The notes below the pieces were generated by a model. That model ran no database searches, was not told where the DNA came from, and saw nothing but the letters and a program-made list of their open reading frames with translations. Below are positions 50,783 through 61,858 of a stretch of 64,000 bases of DNA, piece after piece (the first letter of the stretch is position 1; each line of letters opens with the position of its first letter). Position numbers and translations under genes: made by a program. Source of the stretch: Streptomyces sp. NBC_01429 (GTDB taxonomy: Bacteria > Actinomycetota > Actinomycetes > Streptomycetales > Streptomycetaceae); the NCBI RefSeq assembly GCF_036231945.1, contig NZ_CP109599.1:1116001-1180000 (forward strand). The letters run 5' to 3'.

Positions 50783-53700
50783 TCACGCCGAGCCGAGTTC
50801 GTTGTCGATGAAGGCGAAGACGTCGTCGGCGGAGGCGTCCTCGAGCCGGCCGGCGACCGACACTCCGTTGCCCGCGGCCAGCGTCTCGTTGAGTCCGTTG
50901 AGCACCGCCTGCACCCGTGCGGTGAGGCGGCCCTGCTCGATGTCCTCGGCGCTGAGTCCGGCGAGCCTGGCCTCCAGGCGCTCCAGCTCCGCGAGGACCG
51001 AGTCGGCGGACGCGTCGGGCTCCCCCAGCTCCGTACCGAGGTACTTGGCGAGCGCGGTGGGTGTCGCGTAGTCGAAGATCAGTGTGGCGGGCAGGGGGAC
51101 ACCGGCCGCGGTGCTGAGCCGGTTGCGCAGATCGACGGAGGTGAGGGAGTCGAAGCCGAGGTCGCGGAAGGCTGCGGTCGGCTCGACCGAGCCCGCTCCG
51201 TCGTAGCCGAGCACCAACGCGGCCTGGCCGCAGACCAGTTCCTCCAGCGCGCGGTCCCGCTCGCCGCCGGTCATCGCGGCGAGCCGCTGGGCGAGGTCGT
51301 CGGGGACCGAGGTGTCGCGCGCGGTCGCCAGCCCCTGGACCTCGGGCAGACCGGCGAAGAGCGGGCTGGGCCGGGTGGAGGTGAAGGCGGGGACGAACTT
51401 CGTCCAGTCCACGTCGGCCACGGTCACGGTGGTGTCGCCGGACTCCAGCGCGCGGCGCAGCGCGGTGACCGCGCGGGCGGGGTCCATCGAGGCGATGCCC
51501 AGTCCCCGGCCCGCGTCGCGCACGGCGCCGTGGTCGGCCATTCCGGCGCCGCCCCAGGGCCCCCAGGCCACCGAGGTGGCGGCGAGCCCGGACGCGCGCC
51601 GGTATTCGGCGAGGCCGTCGAGATAGGCGTTGGCCGCCGCGTAGTTGGCCTGTCCGGCGCCGCCGACGGTGGCGGTGAGGGAGGAGAACAGCACGAAGGC
51701 GCTGAGCCCGAGCGGTTCGGTCAGCTCGTGCAGGTTGCGGGCCGCGTCGGCCTTGGGGCGCAGTACGGCGTCGAACCGGTCGGGGGTGAGCGCGTCGAGC
51801 ACGCCGTCGTCCAGCACACCGGCCAGATGCATGACCGCCGTCAGCGGGTGTTCGTCGGGTACGGCGGTGTCCAGCAGCTTGGCGAGGCTGTCGCGGTCGG
51901 CGACGTCGCAGGCGGCCAGCGTGACCTTCGTACCGGTCTCGGACAGGGTGCGCACCAGTTCGGCGGCGCCGGGCGCGTCCTCGCCCCGGCGGCTGACGAG
52001 GAGCAGGTGCTCCGCGCCCTCGGCCGCCAGCCAGCGGGCGATCTCGGTGCCGACGGCGCCGGTGGCGCCGGTGACCAGCACCGTGCCGGTGGGGCTCCAG
52101 GGCGCGCCGGCGCGCGGCGGCGCGTGCTCCAGGCGGCGCGCGAAGGCGCCGGACTCGCGGACGAGGATCTGGTCCTCGTCGCCGGGCGCGCTCAGTACGG
52201 TGGCGAACCTGGCCCGGGTGCGGGGTCCCGGTTCGGCGGGCAGGTCGATGAGGCCGCCCCAGCGCTCGGGGTGCTCCAGCGCGGCGACCCGGCCGAGGCC
52301 CCAGACCCGTGCCTCGCCGAAGCCGTCGGGGCGGGCGGACGACTCGTGGGCCATGGCGTCACGGGTGACGGTCCACAGGGGGGCGGCGGTCCCGGCGTCG
52401 CCGAGCGCCTGGACGAGGGCGGAGGTCGCGGTGAGCGGGGAGTCCAGCGGCAGCAGGGAGAGCACTCCGTCGCACTCGCCCTGCTCCGCGAGGAGTCCGG
52501 CCAGCGCGGTACGGTCCATGGCGCTCGCGGGGACGGCGAGGGTGTCGACCAGCAGGCCCCGTTCGGTGAGCGCCGTGAGCACGGCCCCGGTCCAGGCGTC
52601 CCCCGCCCGGGTCTCGGGGACGACGGCGAGCCAGCGGCCAGCGGGCAGCGCGGCCGTGTCCTCCGTACCGGGCAGCATCTGCCAGCCGACGCGGTAACGC
52701 CAGCTGTCCACGGTGGAGTTGGCCTGCCGCTGGTCGTGCCAGGAGGCGAGTGCCGGTACGAGCGCGGCGACCGACGCCTCGTCGCTCACGCCGAGGGTGG
52801 CGGCGACGGCGGGGATGTCCTGGCCGCGTACCAGCTCCCAGAACGCGTCGCCCTCGTCGGACGGGCCGGTGGAGGTGGCGGGGCCGGTGAGCGAGGGGGC
52901 GTTCTCCCAGTGGCGGTCGCGGCGGAAGGGGTAGGTGGGCAGGCCGACCACCCGGGCCCCGTCGAAGATCACCCGCCAGTCGGGGACGAGGCCGCCGGTG
53001 TGCAGCCGGCAGACGGCGGTCAGCAGCGCCCGCGCCTCCTCCTGGTCGCGGCGCTGGGTGCCGATCATCTCGTCCACGGTGTCCTGGGCCATGCTCGTGA
53101 GCACGGAGTCGGGGCCGATCTCCAGGAAGCGGGTGGCGCCCTCGGCCGCGAGGGTGCGCACGCCGTCGTGGAACCTGACGGCGTGGCGGACATGCCGGAC
53201 CCAGTACTCCGGCGAGGTCAGTTCGTCGCTGACCAGTCCGGTCACGTTGGACACGACGGGCAGCCGCGGCGGGTGGAACTCCAGCCCCTTCAGCACCTCG
53301 CGGAAGGGCTCCAGCATGGGGTCCATCAGATGCGAGTGGAAGGCGTGCGAGACGCGCAGCCGGGTGGTCTTCCCGATGTGCCCGGCCAGTGCGGTGACGG
53401 CCTCCTCGTCGCCCGAGACGACCACCGAGCGGGGCCCGTTGACGGCGGCGATGTCGACGCCCTCGGTGAGCAGCGGGGTGACCTCGTCCTCGCTCGCCAG
53501 CAGCGAGACCATCGCGCCGCCGGCGGGCAGCGACTGCATGAGCCGGCCGCGCGCCGCGACCAGGGCGACGGCGTCGGAGAGCGAGAACACACCGGCGATG
53601 TGGGCGGCGACGACCTCGCCGATCGAGTGGCCGCCGAGCAGGTCCGGCCGGATGCCCCAGGCGGTCAGCAGCCGGAACAGCGCGACCTCGAAGGTGAACA

Positions 53701-55588
53701 GGGCGGCCTGCGTGTACATCGTCTGGTGCAGCAGCTCCGAGTCCGCGTCGAGGATCACCTCGCGCAGCGGCCGGCCGTCGTGCGCCCCGGTGTCCGGGTC
53801 CGGGTGTGTGGCCGTGTGTGCGGCGAAGTGCCGGTCGAACTCGGCGCACACCTCGTCGAAGGCCCGCGCGAACTCCGGGTACGAGTCGTACAGTTCACGC
53901 CCCATGCCGGCGCGCTGCGAGCCCTGCCCGGAGAACAGCACGGCGAGCCGTCCCGGCTCGGCGGCGACCACCGGTGCCGTACGCCCCTGCGCGATCGCGC
54001 GCACCCCGTCGAGCAGTTCGTCGCGGGTCCGGCCGGTGACGGCCACCCGGTGGGCGAAGGCGGAGCGGGTGGTGGCCAGCGAGTAGCCGATGTCGGCCGG
54101 GTCGTGGTCGCCCGCCACGGTGAGCAGCCGGCTCGCCTGGGTCCTCACCGCGTCGGCGGTACGGGCGGAGAGCACCCAGGGCACCACCGGCAGCGCCGAC
54201 GGTGCCCGCTCCCCGGCGGGTTCGGGGGCCTCGGCGGGCGGGGCCTCCTCGATGATGATGTGCGCGTTGGTGCCGCTGATCCCGAACGAGGAGACCCCGG
54301 CGCGGCGCGGCTGCCCTTCGGTGGTCCACGGCCGGGCCTCGGTCAGCAGCTCGACATCGCCCGCCGTCCAGTCCACGGCGGTGGTCGGCCGGTCGGAGTG
54401 CAGGGACTTGGGCAGCACGCCCGAGCGCATCGCCATGACCATCTTGATCACGGCGGCCACCCCGGCGGCGGCCTGCGGGTGTCCCATGTTCGACTTGATG
54501 GAGCCGAGCCACATCGGCCGCCCCTCGGGCCGGTCCTGGCCGTACGCGGCGATGACGGCCTGTGCCTCGATGGGGTCGCCGAGGGTGGTGCCGGTGCCGT
54601 GCGCCTCGACGACGTCGACCTGGTTCGGGGAGAGCTGCGCGTCGGCGAGCGCCTGCCGGATGACGCGGATCTGGGCCGGTCCGCTGGGGGCGGTCATGCC
54701 GTTGGAGGCGCCGTCCTGGTTGATCGCACTGCCCCGGACCACGGCGAGCACCTCGTGCCCGTTGCGTATCGCGTCGGACAGCCGTTCCACCAGCAGCATC
54801 CCGGCGCCCTCGGACCACGCCGCGCCGGAGGCGTCCTCGGAGAAGGAGCGGCAGCGGCCGTCGGCTGACAGCGCCCGGCGCTCGCTGAACTCGATGAACA
54901 TCTCCGGGCTCGCCATCACGGCGGCGCCGCCGGCCAGCGCGAGGGTGCACTCCCCCTTGCGCAGCGCCTGGCAGGCCAGGTGGAGCGCGACCAGCGAGGC
55001 GGAGCACGCGGTGTCCATCGTGACCGCGGGCCCTTCGAGGCCGAGGGTGTAGGCGATACGGCCGGAGACGATGGAGCCGGAGATGGTGCCGCCCACGTAG
55101 TCGTGGTGCATCAGACCGACGAACACACCGGTCGGGCTGCCCTTCACCGACTGCGGATCGATCCCGGCCCGCTCCAGCGCCTCCCAGGAGACTTCGAGGA
55201 GCAGCCGCTGCTGCGGGTCGGTGCCGGGCGCGTCCTTGGGGCTGATCCCGAAGAAGGCGGGGTCGCACTCGGCCGCGTCGTGCAGGAATCCGCCGTGGCG
55301 TACGTAGCTCTTGCCGGTCTTCCCCGGCTCCGGGTCGTAGATCGACTCCACGTCCCAGCCGCGGTCGACGGGGAAGCCCGAGACGACGTCCACGCCTTCG
55401 TCCACGATCCGCCAGAGGTCCTCGGGCGAGCGGGCGCCCCCGGGGTAGCGGCAGCCCATGCCGATGATCGCGATCGGCTCCCGGTCCTGATCCTCCAGCT
55501 CGCGCACCCGGCGGCGGGTGCGCTCCAGTTCGGTCGTCGCCCGCTTGAGATAGTCGCGCAGCTTGTCGACGCCGGCCTGCTGTTCCAT
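50783..55588 (-). CDS. Type I PKS B: KS-AT-KR-ACP
   Basis: 1601 residues. Start ATG 55588 overlaps the stop of PKS A by one base (TGATG), with GGGAG seven bases upstream. N-terminal docking coil [19 protein letters not shown]. The KS has DTACSAS (Cys ~192) and NMGHPQ instead of NIGHTQ. The AT has GHSIGE (~653) and HAFHS (~748), malonyl type. In place of a DH there is a linker with the [19 protein letters not shown] element typical of KR-only modules. The KR has TGATGAVG (~1176), an LDD motif (B type), SS and the catalytic Tyr (~1316). [13 protein letters not shown] (~1480). The C-terminal docking tail [12 protein letters not shown] suits PKS C. The product step is a beta-hydroxy group. Confidence 0.95.
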   Translation of the reverse strand: MEQQAGVDKLRDYLKRATTELERTRRRVRELEDQDREPIAIIGMGCRYPGGARSPEDLWRIVDEGVDVVSGFPVDRGWDVESIYDPEPGKTGKSYVRHGGFLHDAAECDPAFFGISPKDAPGTDPQQRLLLEVSWEALERAGIDPQSVKGSPTGVFVGLMHHDYVGGTISGSIVSGRIAYTLGLEGPAVTMDTACSASLVALHLACQALRKGECTLALAGGAAVMASPEMFIEFSERRALSADGRCRSFSEDASGAAWSEGAGMLLVERLSDAIRNGHEVLAVVRGSAINQDGASNGMTAPSGPAQIRVIRQALADAQLSPNQVDVVEAHGTGTTLGDPIEAQAVIAAYGQDRPEGRPMWLGSIKSNMGHPQAAAGVAAVIKMVMAMRSGVLPKSLHSDRPTTAVDWTAGDVELLTEARPWTTEGQPRRAGVSSFGISGTNAHIIIEEAPPAEAPEPAGERAPSALPVVPWVLSARTADAVRTQASRLLTVAGDHDPADIGYSLATTRSAFAHRVAVTGRTRDELLDGVRAIAQGRTAPVVAAEPGRLAVLFSGQGSQRAGMGRELYDSYPEFARAFDEVCAEFDRHFAAHTATHPDPDTGAHDGRPLREVILDADSELLHQTMYTQAALFTFEVALFRLLTAWGIRPDLLGGHSIGEVVAAHIAGVFSLSDAVALVAARGRLMQSLPAGGAMVSLLASEDEVTPLLTEGVDIAAVNGPRSVVVSGDEEAVTALAGHIGKTTRLRVSHAFHSHLMDPMLEPFREVLKGLEFHPPRLPVVSNVTGLVSDELTSPEYWVRHVRHAVRFHDGVRTLAAEGATRFLEIGPDSVLTSMAQDTVDEMIGTQRRDQEEARALLTAVCRLHTGGLVPDWRVIFDGARVVGLPTYPFRRDRHWENAPSLTGPATSTGPSDEGDAFWELVRGQDIPAVAATLGVSDEASVAALVPALASWHDQRQANSTVDSWRYRVGWQMLPGTEDTAALPAGRWLAVVPETRAGDAWTGAVLTALTERGLLVDTLAVPASAMDRTALAGLLAEQGECDGVLSLLPLDSPLTATSALVQALGDAGTAAPLWTVTRDAMAHESSARPDGFGEARVWGLGRVAALEHPERWGGLIDLPAEPGPRTRARFATVLSAPGDEDQILVRESGAFARRLEHAPPRAGAPWSPTGTVLVTGATGAVGTEIARWLAAEGAEHLLLVSRRGEDAPGAAELVRTLSETGTKVTLAACDVADRDSLAKLLDTAVPDEHPLTAVMHLAGVLDDGVLDALTPDRFDAVLRPKADAARNLHELTEPLGLSAFVLFSSLTATVGGAGQANYAAANAYLDGLAEYRRASGLAATSVAWGPWGGAGMADHGAVRDAGRGLGIASMDPARAVTALRRALESGDTTVTVADVDWTKFVPAFTSTRPSPLFAGLPEVQGLATARDTSVPDDLAQRLAAMTGGERDRALEELVCGQAALVLGYDGAGSVEPTAAFRDLGFDSLTSVDLRNRLSTAAGVPLPATLIFDYATPTALAKYLGTELGEPDASADSVLAELERLEARLAGLSAEDIEQGRLTARVQAVLNGLNETLAAGNGVSVAGRLEDASADDVFAFIDNELGSA

Positions 55589-58500
55589 CACTGGGCTCCC
55601 AGTTCGTTGTCGATCCTCGCGAAGAGTTCGTCGTCGGTGGCGGTACCGATGTCCTCGGGCGGCCCGGCGTCGCCGGTCCTGCCGTGGGTGTCGTGCCAGG
55701 TCCGCAGGAGCGCCTCCAGCCGGGCGGTGATCCGGGCGTGCGAGCCGTCCTGGTCGGGCAGCGCCGCCAGCGCGGCCTCCAGCCGGTCCACCTCCCCGAC
55801 CATGGAGCGCGCCTGGTCGGCGGGGCCCGGCACGAGTCCCGCCTTGAGGTAGGCGGCCAGCGTGACGGGCGCGGGCTGGTCGAAGACCAGGGTGGCCGGG
55901 AGGGAGAGGCCGGTCGCGGCGCCGAGCAGATTGCGCAGTTCCACGGCGGCCAGCGAGTCGAATCCCATCTCCTGGAAGGCGCGTCCCGGGTCCACCGACT
56001 CCGCCGAGTCGTGTCCGAGGACGGCGGCGACATGGGTGCGGACCAACTCCAGCAGGGCGCGGTCCCGTTCGGGCTCCGGCAGCGGTACGAGCCGCTCGCG
56101 CCAGGACCGCATCTCCCCGCTCCCGCCGCCCGTCCCGGTGGTTCCGGCCGCCCGCCGGGGGGCGCCCCTGACCAGCCCGCGCAGCAGCGGGGGCACACCG
56201 TCGGCCCTGGCCCGTACGGCGGCGAGGTCGAGGAGGACCGGGACGACCAGCGCGTCCGGGGAGTCCAGGGCCGCGTCGAAGAGTTCCAGGCCCCGCGCGG
56301 CGGACAGCGGGGGCAGTCCGATCCTGCGCATGCGTTCGAGGTCGGAGTCGTCCACCTGTCCGGCCAGGCCGCCGACCTCGGACCACAGGCCCCAGGCCAT
56401 CGACACGGCGGGCAGTCCGGCCGCGCGGCGGTGGATTGCGAGGGCGTCCAGGAAGGTGTTGGCCGCCGCGTAGTTGGACTGTCCGCCGCCGACCAGCAGT
56501 CCGGCGGTCGAGGAGAACAGGACGAAGGCGGTGAGGTCGCGGTCGCGGGTCAGCTCGTGCAGGTTCCAGGCCGCGTCGACCTTCGGCCGCAGTACGCGCT
56601 CCACCCGCTCGTCGCCGAGCGAGCCGAGCATTCCGTTGTCGACCACACCGGCCGCGTGCACGATGCCGCGTACGTCGTGCCGGCCGAGCAGGTCGGCCAG
56701 CTGGTCGCGGTCGGCGGCGTCGCAGCGCGCGATCGTGACGTCCGCGCCCAGCTCCTCCAGTTCGGCGCGGAGTCGGGCCGCGCCGGGCGCGTCCTCGCCG
56801 CGCCTGCTCGTCAGCAGCAGGGTGCGTACGCCGTGGTCGGTGACGAGGTGACGGGCGATCAGCCCGCCGAGGCCGCCGGTGCCGCCGGTGATCAGCACGG
56901 TCGCTTCGACGTCCCACACGGGCGGGCCGCCGGGCTTCGCCCTGGCCAGCCGGGGCGCGAACAACTCGCCTTCCCGTACGGTGATTTCGGGCTCGCCGGC
57001 GGCGAGCGCCGCGGACAGGCCGCGCGTGCCGTCGCTCTCGACCAGCAGGAAGCGGCCGGGGTTCTCGGACTCGGCGGCGCGGACCAGACCGGCGAGCGGC
57101 GCGTGGCTCAGTTCGCCCGCCTGGGTCACCACCGCGAGCCGGGCTCCGTCGAACCGCCCGTCCGCCAGCCACTCGCGCAGGGCCGCGAAGGTGCGGCCGA
57201 CCGTGTCGCGGACCGCCGCCGGCACGTCGGCCAGGGGGCTCACGGGTACCGGAAGGACGACCACGTCGGGCACCGGTCCGTCGAACGAGCCGAGGTCCGC
57301 GTGGACCGGTACGTCGAGACCGAGGTCGTGCGGGCCGCACACCGCCAGTCCGACGGTGGAGGGCCCGGCGGGAACCGGTACCGGCACGAGATCGAGACGG
57401 TAGAGCGACTCGCCCGGATCAGCGGCCAGCTGTTCCACCGACACCGGGCGGGCGACCAGGGCGCCGACGGAGGCGACCGGCGCGCCCGCGCCGTCCGCGA
57501 CGGCCAGCGCCACCGCCTCCTCGCCGTCCTTGGTGATGCGCAGCCGCAGGGTGTCCGCCCCGGCCGCGTGCAGCGCGACCCCGCTCCAGGTGAAGGGCAG
57601 GACCGCCTGGCCGTCGCCGAGTTCGAGCAGGTTCACGTGGAGCACGGCGTCGAGCAGGGCGGGGTGCACCCCGTACGACCCGGCGGTGGCCCGCGCGCTC
57701 TCGGGCAGCGCGGCCTCGGCGTACAGCTCCTCCCCCCGCCGCCATACGGCGCGCAGCCCCTGGAACACCTCGCCGTAGCCGTAGCCGACCCGGGCCAGCC
57801 GGGGGTACAGCTCGCCGAGTTCGACGGCTTCGGCGCCCTCGGGCGGCCATACGCTCAGATCGAAACCGGCCGCCGTGCCGTCCCCGCCCCGCAGCACACC
57901 GCTCGCGTTGCGGCTCCAGGGCGCCTCGGGGGTGTCGGCGCGCCGGGAGTACACCGTCAGCGAACGCCGTCCGCCGTCGTCGGCGCCGACGGCCACCTGC
58001 ACGACCGTCGCGCCCTGTTCCGGGAGGACCAGCGGCGCCTGGAGGGTCAGCTCCTCCACCACCTCGCAGCCGACCCGGTCGCCGGCCTGGAGGGCCAGCT
58101 CCACGAACGCGGTGCCGGGCAGCAGGACCGTACCGAGCACCACATGGTGGGCGAGCCAGGGCTGCGCGGACAGCGAGAGCCGTCCGGTCAGCACGGCCCC
58201 GCCCGTGTCGGGCAGCTCCGTCACCGCGCCCAGCAGCGGGTGTCCGGCGGACACTTGGCCGAGTCCGCTCGCGTCACCGCCGCCGCCCGCCGACTCCAGC
58301 CAGAGCCGGCCGCGCTGGAACGGGTACGTGGGCAGATCCACCCGGGCCGCCGGGCGGCCGGTGCGGCGGCCCGCGAAGCAGGCGGCCCAGTCGACCGGCA
58401 CGCCGTGCGTGTGCAGCCGGGCGATCCCGGCGAGGAACGCGCGCTCCTCGCCGCCGTCACGGCGCATGGTCGCGGCGGACAGCAGGCCCTCGGAGACGCA

Positions 58501-61104
58501 GTCCTGGGCCATCGCCGTCAGCACCGCGTCGGGGCCCAGCTCCACCGACGTACGGACCCCCAGACCGGTCAGCGTGCTCATCGCCGCCTCGAAGCGGACC
58601 GGCCCGCGCACATGGTCCACCCAGTGCTCGGGCGAGCCCAGCTCCTCGGCGGTGGCGAGGGCGCCGGTGAGGGTCGACACGATCGGGATGGCGGGCGCGC
58701 CGTACGTCAGTGTCTTGGCGACATCGCCGAACTCCGCCAGCATCGGTTCCATCAGCGGCGAGTGGAAGGCGTGCGAGACGGTGAGCGGGCGGGTCCTGTC
58801 GAACCGGGACGCGATCTCGGCGACCGCGTCAGCCTCGCCCGAAACGACCACCGCGCGGGGCCCGTTGACGGCGGCGATCCCGACACGTCCCGGCAGCTCG
58901 GCGAGGTGGGGCAGGACGTCGGCCTCGGCGGCGCGCACGGCGGTCATGGCGCCGCCCTCGGGCAGCCCGCTCATCAGCCCGCCGCGCGCGAGCACCAGCG
59001 TGACCGCGTCAGGGAGCGACAGCACCCCGGAGACGTGTGCGGCGGCGAGTTCGCCGACCGAGTGACCGACCAGGAAGTCGGGGCGCACGTCGAGCGACTC
59101 CAGCAGCCGGAAGAGCGCCACCTCGACGGCGAAGATCGCGGCCTGGGCGTGGTCGGTGCGGTGGAGGGTCTCGTCGCCGTCCTCGATCACCTGGACCAGC
59201 GGGCGGTTCAGCTCCGGGTCCATCAGCGCGGCCACCTCGTCGAACGCGGCGGCGAACACCGGGAAGGCGCGGTGCAGTTCGCGCCCCATGCCGGGACGCT
59301 GGGAGCCCTGGCCGGTGAAGAGGAAGGCCACCTTGCCCCGGCCGGCGAGTCCGCGGGAGCGGTCGTTCCCGGCCCCCGCGCCGGACCCGGTGCCGGCCTC
59401 CGCGGCGAGCGGGATCAGCGAGGCGAGGAGTTCGCCGGTGTCGGCGCCGACGACGACCGCGCGGTGTTCCCAGTGGGAACGGGTGGTCGCCAGCGAGAGG
59501 CCGACGTCGGCCGGGTCGAGGCCGGGGCGGCCGGTGACCCACTCCCGTATCCGCCGGGCCTGACCGGCCAGCGCGGCCGGGGTGCGCGCCGACAGGAGCC
59601 ACGGGACCACGGTGGAGCCGCCATCGGGGGCGGTCGAGTCCCCGGCCGGGTCCGTGGCCTCTTCCGCGCGGGCCGTGGGCTCCCGCACCGGGGCCGTGGG
59701 CTCCTCGGCCGGCGCCTCTTCGAGCACCACGTGCGCGTTGGTGCCGCTGATGCCGAACGACGAGACCGCGGAGCGCCTCGGCCGCCCGGTCTCCGGCCAC
59801 GCCAGCTGCTCGGTGAGCAGTTCCACGGCGCCCGCGTCCCAGTCGACCTGCGCCGAGGGTTCGTCGATGTGCAGGGTCCTGGGCAGCGTGCCGTGCCGCA
59901 TCGCGAGGACCATCTTCATCACCCCGGCCACTCCGGCGGCGGCCTGGGTGTGCCCGAGGTTCGACTTGATCGAACCGAGCCGCAGCGGCCGCCCGTCGGG
60001 GCGGTCCTGACCGTAGGTCGCGAGCAGTGCCTGTGCCTCGATCGGGTCGCCGAGGGAGGTGCCGGTGCCGTGCGCCTCGACCGCGTCGACGTCCGCCGCG
60101 CTCAGTCCGGCGCTCGCCAGCGCCTGGCGGATCACGCGTTGCTGGGAGGGGCCGTTGGGCGCGGTCAGCCTGCTGCTGGCGCCGTCGGAGTTGATGGCGG
60201 TGCCCCTGACCACGGCCAGTACCCGGTGGCCGAGGCGGCGCGCGTCGCTGAGCCGCTCGACCAGCAGCATGCCCGCGCCCTCGCCCCAGCCCGTACCGTC
60301 GGCCGAAGCGGCGAACGCCTTGCAGCGGCCGTCCGGGGAGAGTCCGCGCTGACGGCTGAAGTCGACGAAGGTCTCGGGGGTCGACATCACGGTGACCCCG
60401 CCGGCCAGCGCCAGCGTGCATTCGCCGGACTGGAGGGCGCGCACCGCCCAGTGCAGCGCGACCAGGGAGGACGAGCAGGCCGTGTCGATGGTGACGGCCG
60501 GTCCCTCAAGACCGAAGGTGTAGGCGACCCGGCCCGAGGCGATGCTTCCGGCGCTGCCGTTGGCGAGATAGCCGTCGAGGTCGTCGGGGGCCGAACTCAG
60601 CCTGGTCGCGTAGTCGTTGTACATGACTCCGGCGAACACCCCGGTCCTGCTGCCGCGCAGCGCGGACGGCACGATCCCGGCGTCCTCGAACGCCTCGAAG
60701 GAGGTCTCCAGCAGCAGCCGCTGCTGCGGGTCCATCGCCAGCGCCTCGCGCGGGCTGATCCCGAAGAAGTCATGGTCGAAGTCGGCGGCGTCGTGCAGGA
60801 ATCCGCCGGTGCGGGCGTAGGTCCTGCCCGGCCGGCCGGGGTCGGGGTCGTAGAGGGATTCGATGTCCCAGCCGCGGTTCACGGGGAAGTCCGACACGGC
60901 GTCGGTGCCGGCGGCGACCAGGTCCCACAGCTCCTGGGGAGCGCTGACACCACCGGGGTACCGGCATCCCATGCCCACGATCGCCACCGGTTCGTGCGCC
61001 CGGTTCTCGGACTCGCGCAGCCGGCGCCGCGTCTCGCGCAGATCCGAAGCCGTTCGCCGAAGGTAGTCGAGCAGTTGGTCCTCGTTGTTCACCAGCGCAG
61101 CCAT
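55588..61104 (-). CDS. Type I PKS A: KS-AT-DH-KR-ACP
   Basis: 1838 residues from ATG 61104; GTG 61092 ([12 protein letters not shown] follows) is an alternative, and neither has a good ribosome site. The N-terminal docking coil implies an upstream PKS partner. The KS has DTACSSS (Cys ~209) and the full-length loop before SGRVAYT. The AT has GHSVGE (~681) and HAFHS (~778), malonyl type, with the RGRLMQ segment changed to RGGLMS. The DH has a good [10 protein letters not shown] (~987), but the second motif reads YGEVF instead of YGPxF. The KR (~1405) has VDN where B-type KRs have LDD; Ser and Tyr (~1543) are present. [13 protein letters not shown] (~1719). The C-terminal docking tail [12 protein letters not shown] suits PKS B. 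First gene of the leftward PKS operon. Confidence 0.95.
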   Translation of the reverse strand: MAALVNNEDQLLDYLRRTASDLRETRRRLRESENRAHEPVAIVGMGCRYPGGVSAPQELWDLVAAGTDAVSDFPVNRGWDIESLYDPDPGRPGRTYARTGGFLHDAADFDHDFFGISPREALAMDPQQRLLLETSFEAFEDAGIVPSALRGSRTGVFAGVMYNDYATRLSSAPDDLDGYLANGSAGSIASGRVAYTFGLEGPAVTIDTACSSSLVALHWAVRALQSGECTLALAGGVTVMSTPETFVDFSRQRGLSPDGRCKAFAASADGTGWGEGAGMLLVERLSDARRLGHRVLAVVRGTAINSDGASSRLTAPNGPSQQRVIRQALASAGLSAADVDAVEAHGTGTSLGDPIEAQALLATYGQDRPDGRPLRLGSIKSNLGHTQAAAGVAGVMKMVLAMRHGTLPRTLHIDEPSAQVDWDAGAVELLTEQLAWPETGRPRRSAVSSFGISGTNAHVVLEEAPAEEPTAPVREPTARAEEATDPAGDSTAPDGGSTVVPWLLSARTPAALAGQARRIREWVTGRPGLDPADVGLSLATTRSHWEHRAVVVGADTGELLASLIPLAAEAGTGSGAGAGNDRSRGLAGRGKVAFLFTGQGSQRPGMGRELHRAFPVFAAAFDEVAALMDPELNRPLVQVIEDGDETLHRTDHAQAAIFAVEVALFRLLESLDVRPDFLVGHSVGELAAAHVSGVLSLPDAVTLVLARGGLMSGLPEGGAMTAVRAAEADVLPHLAELPGRVGIAAVNGPRAVVVSGEADAVAEIASRFDRTRPLTVSHAFHSPLMEPMLAEFGDVAKTLTYGAPAIPIVSTLTGALATAEELGSPEHWVDHVRGPVRFEAAMSTLTGLGVRTSVELGPDAVLTAMAQDCVSEGLLSAATMRRDGGEERAFLAGIARLHTHGVPVDWAACFAGRRTGRPAARVDLPTYPFQRGRLWLESAGGGGDASGLGQVSAGHPLLGAVTELPDTGGAVLTGRLSLSAQPWLAHHVVLGTVLLPGTAFVELALQAGDRVGCEVVEELTLQAPLVLPEQGATVVQVAVGADDGGRRSLTVYSRRADTPEAPWSRNASGVLRGGDGTAAGFDLSVWPPEGAEAVELGELYPRLARVGYGYGEVFQGLRAVWRRGEELYAEAALPESARATAGSYGVHPALLDAVLHVNLLELGDGQAVLPFTWSGVALHAAGADTLRLRITKDGEEAVALAVADGAGAPVASVGALVARPVSVEQLAADPGESLYRLDLVPVPVPAGPSTVGLAVCGPHDLGLDVPVHADLGSFDGPVPDVVVLPVPVSPLADVPAAVRDTVGRTFAALREWLADGRFDGARLAVVTQAGELSHAPLAGLVRAAESENPGRFLLVESDGTRGLSAALAAGEPEITVREGELFAPRLARAKPGGPPVWDVEATVLITGGTGGLGGLIARHLVTDHGVRTLLLTSRRGEDAPGAARLRAELEELGADVTIARCDAADRDQLADLLGRHDVRGIVHAAGVVDNGMLGSLGDERVERVLRPKVDAAWNLHELTRDRDLTAFVLFSSTAGLLVGGGQSNYAAANTFLDALAIHRRAAGLPAVSMAWGLWSEVGGLAGQVDDSDLERMRRIGLPPLSAARGLELFDAALDSPDALVVPVLLDLAAVRARADGVPPLLRGLVRGAPRRAAGTTGTGGGSGEMRSWRERLVPLPEPERDRALLELVRTHVAAVLGHDSAESVDPGRAFQEMGFDSLAAVELRNLLGAATGLSLPATLVFDQPAPVTLAAYLKAGLVPGPADQARSMVGEVDRLEAALAALPDQDGSHARITARLEALLRTWHDTHGRTGDAGPPEDIGTATDDELFARIDNELGAQ

Positions 61105-61417
61105 CCGATCGAAATCGAAACAAGCCTTCGGAATCAAAGGGTCCCTGACTTCGCGAGGGGGATGCCTGACCTCTCCATCCACGTCCCCGCCAGTCGGAGG
61201 CTAAGGAGCCCGGGAGGTACCGGCCAACCCCTACCGCCCCCAGCGGGACCCGTACGGTGCCCGATCGGGCAGCCATGAGGCTTATGCGCGCCCGAAGCGT
61301 GCGGTCCTCCGCCCGAATCCGAGGCTCTTCGAGGCTTTTCGGTTGCCCATGATCCAACAAAAACTCACAAGCACTTTCGACCGGGTCAGGACGGGGCCGA
61401 ACCCCCTCAAGTCCTGG

Positions 61418-61446
61418 TTGACATCGTTACCAAAGCCAATTAGCAT
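61418..61446 (+). promoter_or_regulatory. Sigma-70-like promoter toward the LAL gene
   Basis: TTGACA (61418-61423) and TAGCAT (61441-61446) with a 17-base spacer, a near-ideal HrdB-type promoter. Transcription would start near 61453, giving a leader of about 400 bases before the LAL start. Confidence 0.6.
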
Positions 61447-61508
61447 CCGATCCTGCCAGGCTCAAAACGTGATTTAGTTTTCACCTTCAATAAACACGCG
61501 CGGGGGCC

Positions 61509-61736
61509 ATGGAAACTGCAATGGCGATGAATTGCTTGTTACTTTTTGATGAATTGAAGGCCGGGCGGCCGCACCGGCCACCGAAAACCGTCGGCCGGAA
61601 CATCGGGGCGCGCTTCTCCGCCTCCGCCATGCCCACCGCGGCCGGAAGCGGCATCCGGCGCTCCCGCGCGCAGCCACTACTAGTGCAGATCCTGGAACAC
61701 CTTCCTTCCGCGACGCCCGGTGCCGCGACCAGCTGA
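61509..61736 (+). CDS. Possible small TTA-containing reading frame
   Basis: A 75-codon frame, METAMAMNC... to ATS, between the promoter and the LAL gene. The ribosome site is weak (GGGGG very close to ATG 61509). From codon 17 on, about nine in ten third positions are G/C, as expected for real coding sequence here, and codon 11 is TTA (61539-61541). No family is recognised; the product would be basic. It may be a leader peptide gene, a gene remnant or chance. Confidence 0.25.
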   Translation: METAMAMNCLLLFDELKAGRPHRPPKTVGRNIGARFSASAMPTAAGSGIRRSRAQPLLVQILEHLPSATPGAATS

Positions 61737-61858
61737 ACGGCACAGCACCTCACGGACGTCACCAGTTCGCCCCCCACGACCAGCGGACGATCCTGCTTGC
61801 TGGAACTGGCGTGGGAGGGTGCGCAACCTACCGGGAATGCTGACCACTGGGGACCAAG

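Larger units (their letters stand above)
61105..61858. other. 754-bp divergent intergenic region of the PKS cluster
   Basis: This separates the leftward PKS operon from the rightward LAL gene and is more AT-rich (61340-61560) than its surroundings. It holds a strong rightward promoter, a small TTA-containing reading frame, and a tandem CGAGGCT pair (61320-61326 and 61330-61336). I could not assign a leftward PKS promoter with confidence. Confidence 0.6.

Noticed and set aside
38267..54868. Open frame of over 5500 codons on the plus strand across the PKS
   Set aside because: It is the antisense shadow of the PKS genes; its translation is Gly/Arg/Gln-rich with no domain, while the minus strand gives intact PKS domains throughout.
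61675..61685. CACT-ACT-AGTG palindrome as a LAL binding site
   Set aside because: Arms of only four bases; expected by chance in a 754-base region.
61474..61777. Two minus-strand frames of 89 and 96 codons ahead of the PKS
   Set aside because: No family resemblance and no promoter signal on that strand; they overlap the plus-strand frame that has better third-position bias.
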